DNA of 64,000 nt from Fibrobacter sp. UWP2 (GTDB lineage: Bacteria > Fibrobacterota > Fibrobacteria > Fibrobacterales > Fibrobacteraceae). Numbering within the stretch: position 1 is the stretch's first letter; every line of letters starts with the position of its first letter. Shown here piece by piece: positions 1 to 9,772 of the stretch. The stretch covers positions 1 through 64,000 of the forward strand of contig NZ_FQYM01000002.1 of NCBI RefSeq assembly GCF_900141705.1, written 5' to 3'. The position numbers were made by a program, and so were the translations under genes. A model generated the notes under the pieces. It was not told the DNA's origin and did no database searches. It saw nothing but the letters and a program-made list of their open reading frames with translations.

Positions 1-131
1 AAACGGGAACTGGAAAAGAGCAGAAAGAAAGGAAATGTAGCCTAAATCTGATGTTGGAACAAACTATTTTTGCGAAAAACCCTTGACACTACCCGGACGA
101 TGACTCTAATGAAATTACTACACAAGAAGCC

Positions 132-3100
132 ATGAAAGGCTTCTCCTTCTCTGGAGCGGGGTCTTCTGATGCTCAGGCTCGATATTGGAACGACCTGATG
201 CGATACAAGGTCTTTGCCCATCAGAACATCGAAATGAAGAGCATTGTTCGCATGTCCGATACGGTGGGGTTCGTGGGTACCGCCACAGGCGACTGGATTA
301 TGGACAATACTAAACACCGCATCGGTGGTCCAATCCTCATTGCAAATGACGTTAAGTTTGCGGATGGTTCCGATACCTTATATAAAGGCCCCGTACGTAT
401 ATTGGGAAACGTCAAAAATACGAACCCTCAGAACTATAAAAGCAATAACCTACGTGTGCCTCAGTGCATTAAGGGAACTACGTTTGCTGGATATACCGAT
501 TATGTAGATCAAAGCAGGTATTATGCAGGAGACAACTATGGAAGCTGTCCACCCTCTGTTCCCGCTGTAGGTACGCATTTAACCATTCCGAATTATTCTG
601 GTAGCTCCTATGCGCAAACCCTTGGCGCCGTAGAGGCGAATCAGTCCGGTCCGAAAAGCATTGTCGTTCCCGAAGGAAAAACGGTTTATGATATTCACGT
701 GTCGAGCATTCGCTTGGTGAATGGCGGCACCCTCTATATCGATATGCCTGCGGGAGGACGCATTACCCGTATTTTCGTAGATAACTTTGAGACCTTCCAG
801 GCAGGGTCCTCCATTAGAGTCCGCTATAAGCAGGCGGATGGCTCTTACAAGGTTGTTCCGAACAAAAGCTATACGGGTAACGTATTGTTCTATTCGCCCA
901 ATAAAATTGTCTTTGACGCTTTGGGACAAAATGATACCTTGCAGGGCAACTTCCTCTCTGCTGACGAAATCCGCATTAAGCAGCACATGAACTTGGCCGG
1001 GCAGTTGCTTGCCGAAAATATTTACATCGACGCCGAATTTTCTGGCGAATTTATTTACGTTCCCTTTAACCCGTCCAAGGTTACCGCCAAGGGTATGGGA
1101 GAAATGTGGGAAAACAAGGGCAAACAGGAAATGTCCATCACGTTGTCCAAGACGACAATTTCTGATGTCCACTTGAACTATTGCTTTGTGTTTGATGGCG
1201 ACAATAGCAAGAACAGGACGAATTCCACTGAAGCCGAAGCAAATCGCGCAAGCGTCGAAGATCTAGAAAATACCACGGGTGTTCCCCTGTGCGGATCGGG
1301 CAGCGCAACCCTGTCCATTTCTGCAGGCGCTATTTCTCCGAGCACCAAGGTGATGCTTCCTATTCTCTTTGATAATGTGGACGAATACGATGAATACTTT
1401 ACCTTCCGTGTATTAAGTATTGATGGCGCTGTGGTTGAGCTTCCCGATGGGACGACCGGACTTCAGGGTGACTTGAATGTGGTTATCCACGATGTTCCCA
1501 GGTCTCCGAAGAGTAAAGATACCACATTCAAAGCGATTGAAGACAATGTATTCTTGTTTGAAAAGTTCCCGGCTCTTACTAGCGGCGGTGCGGTTTTGGA
1601 AAGCTACAAGGTTAAAATCGAAAAATTGCCTGGCCAGGGGACTTTGACGCTTGCTGGCGTTGCCGTTGCTGAGGGTGATGAAATATCTTCGGAATCATTG
1701 ACGACCCTTGCTTATAGCGCACCTCAAGATAAATTTGGCGAAGCGTATGCCACGTTCAAGTTCCGCGTCATTGACGGGAATGGGTATAAGTCCGATAACG
1801 CTTACACGGCGACAATCGACGTGGCTCCCGTGAACGACGCCCCGGTTGCAAGGGATACCACGATTACCTTTGGTGAAGTCAGCAAAACTCGTAAAGGCGT
1901 AATTCCGGTAAACAACATCGATGTCGATGACACGGAATTTACCTTTTCGTTTGATGCCACGAATGCTAACTATGCCAAGGTGAACAGCCTGTATACAATC
2001 AACAGTTCTACGGGTGTGATTTCGGTAAAGAGCGGTAAGACGCTGAACTACGAATCGACCGATAGCGTTCTTGTGATTCCTGTGATTGTTACGGATAAGG
2101 CTTCTACTACGGGTGGTGTGGGAAAGCTTGCCGGTACATCTGTCGTGACCATTAAAATCATTGATGAAAACGAAAATCCCGTTATTAACCCGCAGACCTT
2201 TAAGGTTGATGAGAATTCTCCCAACGGAAAGGTCGTGGGTACGGTAGTCGCAACCGACCCGGACCGCTCTACGGTTTCCTTCGGCAAACTGACCTATTCT
2301 ATTCCCGTCAACGACGACTCGAATACTTCTAATGACGTGCCCTTTGCCATTAACACGAATACGGGTGTTATTACCGTTTCGGATGTTACCAAGTTGGACT
2401 ACGAAACGAGCCCGACCTTTAATATTACGGTCAAGGTTGTTGATGGTGGAGGCAAGTCTGCGACGGCAGTCGTTACGATTGACCTGAATGACCTGAACGA
2501 AAAACCTCAATGGGACGACGGAAAGGATATTTACGAGGTCTTTGAAAATACTGCCAATGCTACCGTCATTGCAAAGATTGAAATCGTGGATCCAGATGCC
2601 TCTGACAAGGCCGACGTGAACCAGTTTATTGCCACTCTTGCCGACAAAAAAACTTCTACGGCAGATGGCAGGCTTCGTGCCCAGGACCTCTTTGGAATTG
2701 CGGTTGCCAAGGATACAAGTACAGGTAAAATCTACACGGTTATCTCGGTGACCAACCAGGCGAAACTTAACTACGAAGCCATCGATACTGTATTCAATGT
2801 GACCTTGACCTTGACAAACCATGCCGGTGCTACGGATGCCAAGACCCTTACCTTGGATCGCCAGATTAAGGTGAAGGACGAAAACGAAAAACCCGCCGTT
2901 GCCAACAAGACCTTCAACATTAAGGAAAACCCGAAGGTCGGTAGTTCGGTGGGCACCGTCACCGGTACGGACCCCGATACGTACAATGCGGTTTATAGCA
3001 AGCTCACCTATAGCCTGTTTGATGCCGCCGGGTTTGCCGGGCTTTCTAGCAGCTTCAAGATAAACAGGAACACGGGCGCGATTACCGTTGCCGATAGCAC

Positions 3101-6100
3101 CCAGTTGAATTTCGAAAAGTATTCGTCCATCAAGATCGGCGTTCAAGTTGTGGATGGCGGAAATCTCAAAGCTGCCGGCACAGTGACCATCAATATCTCG
3201 AACATAAACGAAAAACCGGAAATCGGCTGCAAATCGGGTGACTCCAATTGCAACGGACCTTTCAAGGTTAACGAAAACAGCAAGACGGGGACGCCGATAC
3301 ACGAATTTGTTGTTAGTGACGTGGATGCCGGCGACTTGGAGTCGGTTACGGCGTCCATTAAGGATAATGGCTCGACCGGTGCCGACAGCTTGTTTAGCGT
3401 GACTCTTGAAGGTGGAATTTTGACCATTGTCGTGAAGGACAGCGTGAAACTGGATTACGAAAAGGTCAACCCGGCTCACGAGGTGGTTGTCACGGTGATT
3501 GATGCGGGTGGCCTCACAGACACGATTATCCGTATCATCAACGTAATTGACGTGAACGAGGAACCGACTGTCGCCGATGCCGAATTCACGATTGAAGAAA
3601 ACCTGGCCGTGGGAGACTCCGTGGGCGTGGTGCAAGCCTCTGATCCGGATGTCAAGAATTCTGATTACGGAACGCTTTACTACAGCCTCTTTGACGACGC
3701 TGCGACGACCCCGAACGCTTCGAAGTGGTTTGACATTGACTCGAACGGCAAACTGACCGTCAAGGACAACACGCACTTGAATTACGAGGAAGATTCTGTC
3801 ATTGTGGTGAAGGTCCGCGTAACCGACAAGATCTACTCTGATACGGCTACGGTTACGGTCCATTTGAGCGACGTGAACGAACCTCCGTTCATTGACCCGG
3901 ATGATGACCCCGATATTCCGCCTGACGACAAGAAGTGCGTGGCGAATTGCGACGAAAAGCCGACGGATCCTGACGATCCTAAGATCCCCACGTACGAAAT
4001 CAAGGAAAACGTGCCTACCAAAACGGTTGTGTTCGCCTACGTTGTCAAGGATGTGGATGCCGGCGACTTGGCCGAGTTGACACCGACTTTGAAGGACAAC
4101 AAGGGGACAGGCGTTGATTCCCTCTTTGATGTTGTCATAGAGGACCTCACGGACACTTCCCGCAGGGTGGTGGTTTTTGTGAGGGACAGCGCCAAGCTTA
4201 ACTTTGAAAATGTGGAACCTTCGCATAGCGTGACCGTGATTGTGAAGGATCCCGATGGAAGCGCGGACTCCCTGGTCTGCGTGATCAACGTGGTCGACGT
4301 GAACGAAAAGCCGACCGTCGCCGACGCTGAATTCAAGATTGACGAGAACCTGGCTGTGGGCGATTCTGTGGGCAAGGTGGACGCCTCCGATCCGGATGTC
4401 AAGAACGCTGCCTTCGGTACGCTTTATTACAGCCTCTTCGACGATCCCACGACGACTCCGGGTGCTTCGAAATGGTTTGACATTGACTCGAACGGCAAGG
4501 TTGCCGTCAAGGACAACAAGCATTTGAATTACGAGGAGGACTCTGTCATTGTGGTGAAGGTCCGCGTGACCGACAAGACCTACTCTGATACGGCTACGGT
4601 TACGGTCCATTTGAACGACGTGAACGAAACTCCGAAGATTATCCCCGATGATGACGACGACGGCGATGACGACGAAAAGGACAAGTGCGTAGCCAACTGC
4701 GATAATGGCGATGACGAAAAGGGCACTCCGGGCAGCGACAAGAACTTGACGGTCTCTGTGAACGAGAATGTCCCCACGGGAACGCCGGTCATTGCGTACT
4801 ATGTCGAGGACGAGGATGCTGGTGACGTCGCCCAGTTGGTCCCGAGTATTGTGGACAACAAGAAAACGGGTGTCGACAGCCTCTTTACGGTGGATCTCCA
4901 AAAGGAAGGCGACCGTTACAAGGTGGTGGTCTCGGTCAAGGACAGCGCCAAGCTCGACTACGAGAAGGTGGAACGCCTACATGACCTTACCATTGTGGTG
5001 GAAGACCCCGATGGCAGCCGGGACTCCGTGGTCCGCAGGATTGTGGTCAACGACGTGAACGAGAACCCGATTGTGAACAAGCAGGAATTCGTGATTTTGG
5101 AACATACCAAGAGCGATACGGTTCTCGGGAAGCTGGAATGGGATGATATTGACCTTGTTGAAAAGTTCCGCGACAACGTGTTCAGCGTGATTGGCGGGGA
5201 TTCGGCCGAATTCGCCATTGCAGAAGACGGTACGATTTCGGCGAAGCATGAGTTTGATTACGAGATTGGCTGGGTTGATGACTCGACTTGGTTCGGCTTT
5301 GGTTGGGAAGGCGCCAAGGATTACACCCGCCGTGATACGGTGTTTACCTTGATTGTTGCTCTCACGGACCGCAGGGACCCGACTCTCAAGGATACTACGG
5401 AAGTGGTTGTCCATGTGCACAACGTGTTCGAACCGCCGCACCTTACTACGACGGAACTCGCTGTTCCTGAGAATAGCAAGGATTCGACGAAGATTGGAAC
5501 GTTGGAAGGCGTGGATCTGGATGGCCCTTACACCGTGTTCTCTTATGAACTGGCCGATTCCTCCGATTACGTCTACGTTGCACCCAACGGGGATGTGTTT
5601 GTCAAGGATAGCACGCTTTTTGACTTTGAAAACATAAAGTCGTTCGACATCAAGGTTCGCATCCAGGATCCGGACGGCTCTGCATCGGTGGGGACCGTGA
5701 CCATCAAGATTACCGACGTGAACGAGGCTCCGAAACTGGACAACACCACGTTCGAGGTTGCCGAGGACGCCGACAAGGGAACTGTCGTCGATACGGTCAA
5801 GGCGAAGGACCCGGATGTGAACAATCCCGAGTTCAGCAAGCTGACTTACGCACTTGTGGGCGAGAGCGATGTGTTCGAGGTCAAACCCGACGGCTCTATT
5901 GTGGTGATTGGGGAACTGGATTACGAGACGACCCCGGTTTACACCATCCAGGTGTCTGTGAACGACGGCGAGTTTACCGATACGGCTGACGTGACCATCA
6001 AGGTGACGAACGTCGTAGAACGCTCCTATGTTGAAATCACGAAGGCAGAAAGCAGCGATACGAGCTGGGTGAAGCCCGATACGATTTACACGAACAAGAC

Positions 6101-8042
6101 CGAACTGGAAGTGTTCTGGAGGGAGTGCGCCAACGAGAAGCGCCTGGAAAACTGCAATGTCCAGCAAGAGACTTCTACGCTCAAAGAGGGCAAGAACGTC
6201 ATTATCAAGACTTACCAGGATCCGACCACGGACAAGCCTGGTGCCGATACGCTGATTGTTTATTACAGCAACTCTGCGCCGACGGTGACGGTCAGCGCCT
6301 CTGTTGACGCCATCAAGGCAAAGAACATCTACTCCATTGTGGAACAGACGGATGCCGCCGATACCAACGTTTACGTGAACGAGACCAAGAACGAGGTCAC
6401 GGTCACGGTGAAGGACCCTGTGACCAAGACGGATACGACGTTCGTAATCAAAGTCGACCTTGCCGATACGGTTACGGTGCCGTCCAACACCTACTCGACG
6501 CTTTCTTCGATTGCGGAGAGTGGTGTCGCCTTGAATTTGGATCCTGAATCCAAGGTGGTCCGCGTCCCCGATAACGGCAACGTGGTCAAGGTGCATTATG
6601 CCGAAAAGGTGAACGGCAAATCGGTGGTGGTACACTACGTGACAGACAACGATGGCGAAGTGCTCAAGACTCCTGTGGAAAACAGCAAGGGTCAGGTGGA
6701 CTCCATCGAGGTCATCACAGTCTCTTACGACATGACTATTGGAGGCAAGAAGGTGACCGTCTCTTACCAGGCCGACGCCATTACGGGGGCGGCGCTGTAT
6801 AAGGATGCCGAGGGCAACCTGATGACCGCCTCTGCCGCCGAGTCCAATTCCAAGAAGGTGGATGCAGGCATGTTCTCGGTCACCTACGAAGCCGAAAGCG
6901 ACGGGACCGCCTTGCAGGTCGCCTACGTTGTGAACGAAAAGGGTAACCTTGTGAAGAATGCCACGGGCGACCTGGGCTACTCGGTGTCGTACACCTACGT
7001 GAACGTTTACGGCAACGCCTCCACTGGTGCGGTGTTCATTGTGCTGGACCAGATCGGGCCGAAGGTCGAGATCATTTCCCCGGTGGATGGCGATATTGTT
7101 TACACCAACTTTATCAACGTGGTGTGGACGGTCAACGGCGTTGAACAGGATTCCTTGAACCTGCAGGGCCTGGACAAGGGCGCGAACGTGATTGTGCGCT
7201 ACTACCAGGACAAGGCCGGCAACATTGCTGCCGATACCATCTTTGTGGTGATGAAGAATGCCAAGGATGTGGCGATCAGCATCGAAAAGCCTGTTACGAT
7301 CCTCAATGCGGACTCGGTACAGAAGTACTATGCCGACAATCCGCCTAAAGAGGGCCAGAACTTTGCTGTAAGCTTGCTGAATGTCAAGACCCAGAAGGAG
7401 AAGGAAACCCTGATTGGCGGCTCCTTTGAAAACAAGGAAGGCAGTGGCGAAGAACCGTATGCCGGCTTGGGAACCCATTTGGGCCCGACCCTTGGTGTTG
7501 ACGTGAAACTGCCGGTCATTAGTGCCGTGGGTGGTCTCGCCACCCTGGACGACCTGATTGACGACGATGGCCTGGTGTTCCTCGAAGACGTGGAAGCCGG
7601 CGAGAAGATGCCCGTGGCCGAGTATGTCAATGAGTACTGCACGGAGGAGTTCGCCGACTCCTATGACTCGGACTTTAGCAAGAATAGTCTCTACAAGACG
7701 GTCATCAAAGTGAAAATCTGGATCTACACGAGCCTGGGCGGATTTGTGGACTACTTCACGTTTAAGCAGAGCCTGGACGATCCTGATTTTGTGGATGAAT
7801 CGGGCCTCCTCAAGATGTACTTTGAAATGAAGCCCGACAAGAACGGCGATGTGCGCACCATTAGCGGCCGCCTGTACTCGACGGGAGCCTATGTGTACAA
7901 GACGGAGGTCGAAATCAATTCCACCTTGCAGTGTACGCTGTACCCGAAAAAGCCCAACAACGACCAGCAGAAGGGGATGAAACGCAAGTCCTCCGACGAA
8001 TTGCTGAAGCCGTTCGGCTACAAACGACCTGAAAAACGCTAG
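132..8042 (+). CDS. Giant cadherin-repeat surface protein, N-terminus uncertain
   Basis: A 2636-residue protein, probably an extracellular adhesin or matrix protein. Residues 1-340 are an unassigned beta-rich head. Residues about 350-460 resemble a Calx-beta domain. Residues about 465-1960 hold roughly 12-13 cadherin-like repeats, most ending in a D-[VLE]-N-E-x-P motif (residues near 678, 790, 916, 1026, 1141, 1250, 1390, 1496, 1642, 1862). Residues 1960-2636 are an unassigned beta-rich tail ending in a basic segment (MKRKSSDELLKPFGYKRPEK). Cadherin repeats normally bind Ca2+ and extend stiff stalks, and the DxNExP motifs fit this. Two Asp-rich linkers carry KCVANC. No signal peptide follows the ATG at 132, which is odd for such a protein. 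The frame reads on upstream in protein-like fashion to a TGA at 84-86, so the true N-terminus may be missing. A strong terminator follows the gene. The fold is confident; the function and the start are not. Confidence 0.8.
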   Translation: MKGFSFSGAGSSDAQARYWNDLMRYKVFAHQNIEMKSIVRMSDTVGFVGTATGDWIMDNTKHRIGGPILIANDVKFADGSDTLYKGPVRILGNVKNTNPQNYKSNNLRVPQCIKGTTFAGYTDYVDQSRYYAGDNYGSCPPSVPAVGTHLTIPNYSGSSYAQTLGAVEANQSGPKSIVVPEGKTVYDIHVSSIRLVNGGTLYIDMPAGGRITRIFVDNFETFQAGSSIRVRYKQADGSYKVVPNKSYTGNVLFYSPNKIVFDALGQNDTLQGNFLSADEIRIKQHMNLAGQLLAENIYIDAEFSGEFIYVPFNPSKVTAKGMGEMWENKGKQEMSITLSKTTISDVHLNYCFVFDGDNSKNRTNSTEAEANRASVEDLENTTGVPLCGSGSATLSISAGAISPSTKVMLPILFDNVDEYDEYFTFRVLSIDGAVVELPDGTTGLQGDLNVVIHDVPRSPKSKDTTFKAIEDNVFLFEKFPALTSGGAVLESYKVKIEKLPGQGTLTLAGVAVAEGDEISSESLTTLAYSAPQDKFGEAYATFKFRVIDGNGYKSDNAYTATIDVAPVNDAPVARDTTITFGEVSKTRKGVIPVNNIDVDDTEFTFSFDATNANYAKVNSLYTINSSTGVISVKSGKTLNYESTDSVLVIPVIVTDKASTTGGVGKLAGTSVVTIKIIDENENPVINPQTFKVDENSPNGKVVGTVVATDPDRSTVSFGKLTYSIPVNDDSNTSNDVPFAINTNTGVITVSDVTKLDYETSPTFNITVKVVDGGGKSATAVVTIDLNDLNEKPQWDDGKDIYEVFENTANATVIAKIEIVDPDASDKADVNQFIATLADKKTSTADGRLRAQDLFGIAVAKDTSTGKIYTVISVTNQAKLNYEAIDTVFNVTLTLTNHAGATDAKTLTLDRQIKVKDENEKPAVANKTFNIKENPKVGSSVGTVTGTDPDTYNAVYSKLTYSLFDAAGFAGLSSSFKINRNTGAITVADSTQLNFEKYSSIKIGVQVVDGGNLKAAGTVTINISNINEKPEIGCKSGDSNCNGPFKVNENSKTGTPIHEFVVSDVDAGDLESVTASIKDNGSTGADSLFSVTLEGGILTIVVKDSVKLDYEKVNPAHEVVVTVIDAGGLTDTIIRIINVIDVNEEPTVADAEFTIEENLAVGDSVGVVQASDPDVKNSDYGTLYYSLFDDAATTPNASKWFDIDSNGKLTVKDNTHLNYEEDSVIVVKVRVTDKIYSDTATVTVHLSDVNEPPFIDPDDDPDIPPDDKKCVANCDEKPTDPDDPKIPTYEIKENVPTKTVVFAYVVKDVDAGDLAELTPTLKDNKGTGVDSLFDVVIEDLTDTSRRVVVFVRDSAKLNFENVEPSHSVTVIVKDPDGSADSLVCVINVVDVNEKPTVADAEFKIDENLAVGDSVGKVDASDPDVKNAAFGTLYYSLFDDPTTTPGASKWFDIDSNGKVAVKDNKHLNYEEDSVIVVKVRVTDKTYSDTATVTVHLNDVNETPKIIPDDDDDGDDDEKDKCVANCDNGDDEKGTPGSDKNLTVSVNENVPTGTPVIAYYVEDEDAGDVAQLVPSIVDNKKTGVDSLFTVDLQKEGDRYKVVVSVKDSAKLDYEKVERLHDLTIVVEDPDGSRDSVVRRIVVNDVNENPIVNKQEFVILEHTKSDTVLGKLEWDDIDLVEKFRDNVFSVIGGDSAEFAIAEDGTISAKHEFDYEIGWVDDSTWFGFGWEGAKDYTRRDTVFTLIVALTDRRDPTLKDTTEVVVHVHNVFEPPHLTTTELAVPENSKDSTKIGTLEGVDLDGPYTVFSYELADSSDYVYVAPNGDVFVKDSTLFDFENIKSFDIKVRIQDPDGSASVGTVTIKITDVNEAPKLDNTTFEVAEDADKGTVVDTVKAKDPDVNNPEFSKLTYALVGESDVFEVKPDGSIVVIGELDYETTPVYTIQVSVNDGEFTDTADVTIKVTNVVERSYVEITKAESSDTSWVKPDTIYTNKTELEVFWRECANEKRLENCNVQQETSTLKEGKNVIIKTYQDPTTDKPGADTLIVYYSNSAPTVTVSASVDAIKAKNIYSIVEQTDAADTNVYVNETKNEVTVTVKDPVTKTDTTFVIKVDLADTVTVPSNTYSTLSSIAESGVALNLDPESKVVRVPDNGNVVKVHYAEKVNGKSVVVHYVTDNDGEVLKTPVENSKGQVDSIEVITVSYDMTIGGKKVTVSYQADAITGAALYKDAEGNLMTASAAESNSKKVDAGMFSVTYEAESDGTALQVAYVVNEKGNLVKNATGDLGYSVSYTYVNVYGNASTGAVFIVLDQIGPKVEIISPVDGDIVYTNFINVVWTVNGVEQDSLNLQGLDKGANVIVRYYQDKAGNIAADTIFVVMKNAKDVAISIEKPVTILNADSVQKYYADNPPKEGQNFAVSLLNVKTQKEKETLIGGSFENKEGSGEEPYAGLGTHLGPTLGVDVKLPVISAVGGLATLDDLIDDDGLVFLEDVEAGEKMPVAEYVNEYCTEEFADSYDSDFSKNSLYKTVIKVKIWIYTSLGGFVDYFTFKQSLDDPDFVDESGLLKMYFEMKPDKNGDVRTISGRLYSTGAYVYKTEVEINSTLQCTLYPKKPNNDQQKGMKRKSSDELLKPFGYKRPEKR
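3259..5060 (+). repeat. Tandemly duplicated cadherin domain pairs (A-B-A-B-A)
   Basis: Inside the cadherin gene, two alternating domain types recur: A at about 3259-3555, 3994-4302 and 4744-5060, and B at about 3560-3885 and 4307-4625. The two B copies are nearly identical in protein (shared GTLYYSLFDD, ASKWFDIDSNGK and LNYEEDSVIVVKVRVTDK) and very close in DNA, which points to recent duplication of an A-B unit of about 750 bp. Asp-rich linkers with a CxxxC motif separate each B from the next A. Confidence 0.85.
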
Positions 8043-8071
8043 TTGACTGCTCAAAAACGCTGTTTTTTGGC

Positions 8072-8103
8072 AACAAGCCCGCCACAAGGCGGGCTTGTTT
8101 GTT
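8072..8103 (+). terminator. Rho-independent terminator after the cadherin gene
   Basis: A 12-bp stem (AACAAGCCCGCC at 8072-8083 with GGCGGGCTTGTT at 8088-8099), a 4-nt loop and a following T run, 30 nt after the cadherin stop codon. Confidence 0.9.
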
Positions 8104-8188
8104 CTATATCACTTTGTGACGGCAGAACCTTCCTTTTGGGCAAAAAATGGACTATTTTAAAGAGGAAGATTGCATTGAAAGAGGCCCT

Positions 8189-9772
8189 ATGCAGCACATT
8201 TTTTCTCTTGTCCGTTTTGTCCCGGTCTGCCTGTTGATTCCGGGTATGGTTTTTGCCGCCTCGGCGGTGGGTAAGGTTCGCCACTCCATTGGTGATGTCC
8301 AGAGGCAAAAGGCTGAACAAAAGGATTGGTCTGCCCTCAAGGTGGGCAGCAAAATTTTCCAGACGGACTTTGTGCGTACAGGCGCCGAATCTGTTGTGGG
8401 CATCAACTTTACGGACGGGACCTCCATCAACATCGGCGAAAATACCGAGGTTGAGATGTCGAATCTGTTCGAGGAAATTGGGACGGGGGCCTACCGCACG
8501 CGCTTGAACATCAAGAAGGGCTTTGTGGACTTTGACGTCAAGAAGCTCATCAAGGAATCCACCTTCCAGTTCAAGACTGGCACGGCGACCGCCTCGATTC
8601 GCGGTACGAGTGGCTTTATTGGCGGCGAGGATGGCGCGTTTTATGCGAGCCTTGCCACGGGTAAGTTTGACATCCAGCAAAAGGACGACGGTCCGGTGAT
8701 GCCCGTGGTGGCGGGCGAGACCATGTTCGGTACGGACTCCCTGGTGACCATGAAGCTGAAGTCCTCGGGCGACAAGCGCTTTGCCAAAAAGCTTGCCGGC
8801 ATTGTAAAGAAGAACGCCAAGAACGTGCAGTCCATGATGAAGGAAGTGAAGGAGGCCGATGAAGCCCACCAGAAGGCGCTCCTCGAAAACAATTTTGCCA
8901 TCACCACCAAGTCCCCGGCAAATGTTTGCAACGAAGGCCTTACCGTGGACGGCTCCTACACGGCATCGGATCCCAAGGCGTCCTTGGTGATGATGATTGG
9001 TAAGTCCTACACCTCTGACAACCTGATTCGCGCCACGGACGGCAAAAAGCACTCCTTCTCGCAGAAGGTTTCCGTGAACGACGCCAACAAGCTGTGGACC
9101 GAGAATCAGGTGACGTTCGTGTTCAAGGCTGCCGGGAATACCGAGACGCAGACCATTGAGATGGACGTCAACAAGACCTGCGCCCAGGTGAACCAGGTGT
9201 CGCCTGCGATTAAGTTCCTCTCTTACGATTCCATTGCGTGCAACATGCATGTGTCGTTTGCCAACATGCAGGACGACGCCGGTATTTTAACCATGTCGGT
9301 AGATGGAACCCCGGTCGCGGAGGAACCCGTTACAAAGAACGAACAAAAAAAATACAAGCTCACAAGCGGTGAGCATGTCTACACCTTCGCCTTGAAGGAC
9401 CAGGCGGGCAACGACGCCGTTTTTGAGAAGCGGTTTGGCTGCTACTCGGTGAAGCGCTTTAACATTGATGTATATGGCAAGGCGAAGGAGGAGGTGAAGG
9501 TGCCGCCTCCGCCGGTGGGGATGCAGGATCGAATTACCAAGACATTGCAGTTTAAGATCAAGAACCCTGAAAATGATCCGGTGTTTTTGCACAAGGTGAC
9601 CATTAAGCAAAACGGAAAAGTTATTTTACAGGAAACGCTGGGGCAGATTCAATCTTTGGATTACCAGGTGCCGGTAAACTTGGTTCGTGGAGCCCAGAAC
9701 CGGTTCGATATCGAGGTTGTCCATAAGAGTGGTTTCAAGGCTAAGGCGCAAAAGGTCTTTGAGGTCCGGTGA
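8189..9772 (+). CDS. FecR-domain exported protein
   Basis: The protein has 527 residues from the ATG at 8189. This start is preferred over an upstream in-frame one because a hydrophobic signal peptide (MQHIFSLVRFVPVCLLIPG) begins there, preceded by GAAAGAGG. A FecR-like domain covers residues about 30-160: the pattern VGSKIFQTDFVRTGAESVVG followed by FTDGTSINIG and a TGTATASIRGTSGF stretch is typical. Later segments (residues about 300-520) look like beta-sandwich or Ig-like repeats. In Gram-negatives FecR relays signals to an ECF sigma factor, but no sigma or anti-sigma gene is present, and stand-alone FecR domains are common in surface proteins of this kind. The stop codon overlaps the next gene in a TGATG arrangement, so the two are probably translated together and may act together at the cell surface. 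Confidence 0.85.
   Translation: MQHIFSLVRFVPVCLLIPGMVFAASAVGKVRHSIGDVQRQKAEQKDWSALKVGSKIFQTDFVRTGAESVVGINFTDGTSINIGENTEVEMSNLFEEIGTGAYRTRLNIKKGFVDFDVKKLIKESTFQFKTGTATASIRGTSGFIGGEDGAFYASLATGKFDIQQKDDGPVMPVVAGETMFGTDSLVTMKLKSSGDKRFAKKLAGIVKKNAKNVQSMMKEVKEADEAHQKALLENNFAITTKSPANVCNEGLTVDGSYTASDPKASLVMMIGKSYTSDNLIRATDGKKHSFSQKVSVNDANKLWTENQVTFVFKAAGNTETQTIEMDVNKTCAQVNQVSPAIKFLSYDSIACNMHVSFANMQDDAGILTMSVDGTPVAEEPVTKNEQKKYKLTSGEHVYTFALKDQAGNDAVFEKRFGCYSVKRFNIDVYGKAKEEVKVPPPPVGMQDRITKTLQFKIKNPENDPVFLHKVTIKQNGKVILQETLGQIQSLDYQVPVNLVRGAQNRFDIEVVHKSGFKAKAQKVFEVR

Noticed and set aside
1695-4901. Very long open frame on the minus strand opposite the cadherin gene
   Set aside because: It is a shadow of the plus-strand codon bias (Asp/Val/Thr-rich gene read backwards as Arg/His/Val-rich). 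No family motifs, no ribosome binding site, and the plus-strand protein has clear cadherin repeats.
8189-9772. FecR sensor controlling an ECF sigma factor
   Set aside because: No sigma or anti-sigma gene is nearby and the protein carries its own signal peptide with no membrane-spanning regulatory part, so only the domain name is retained.
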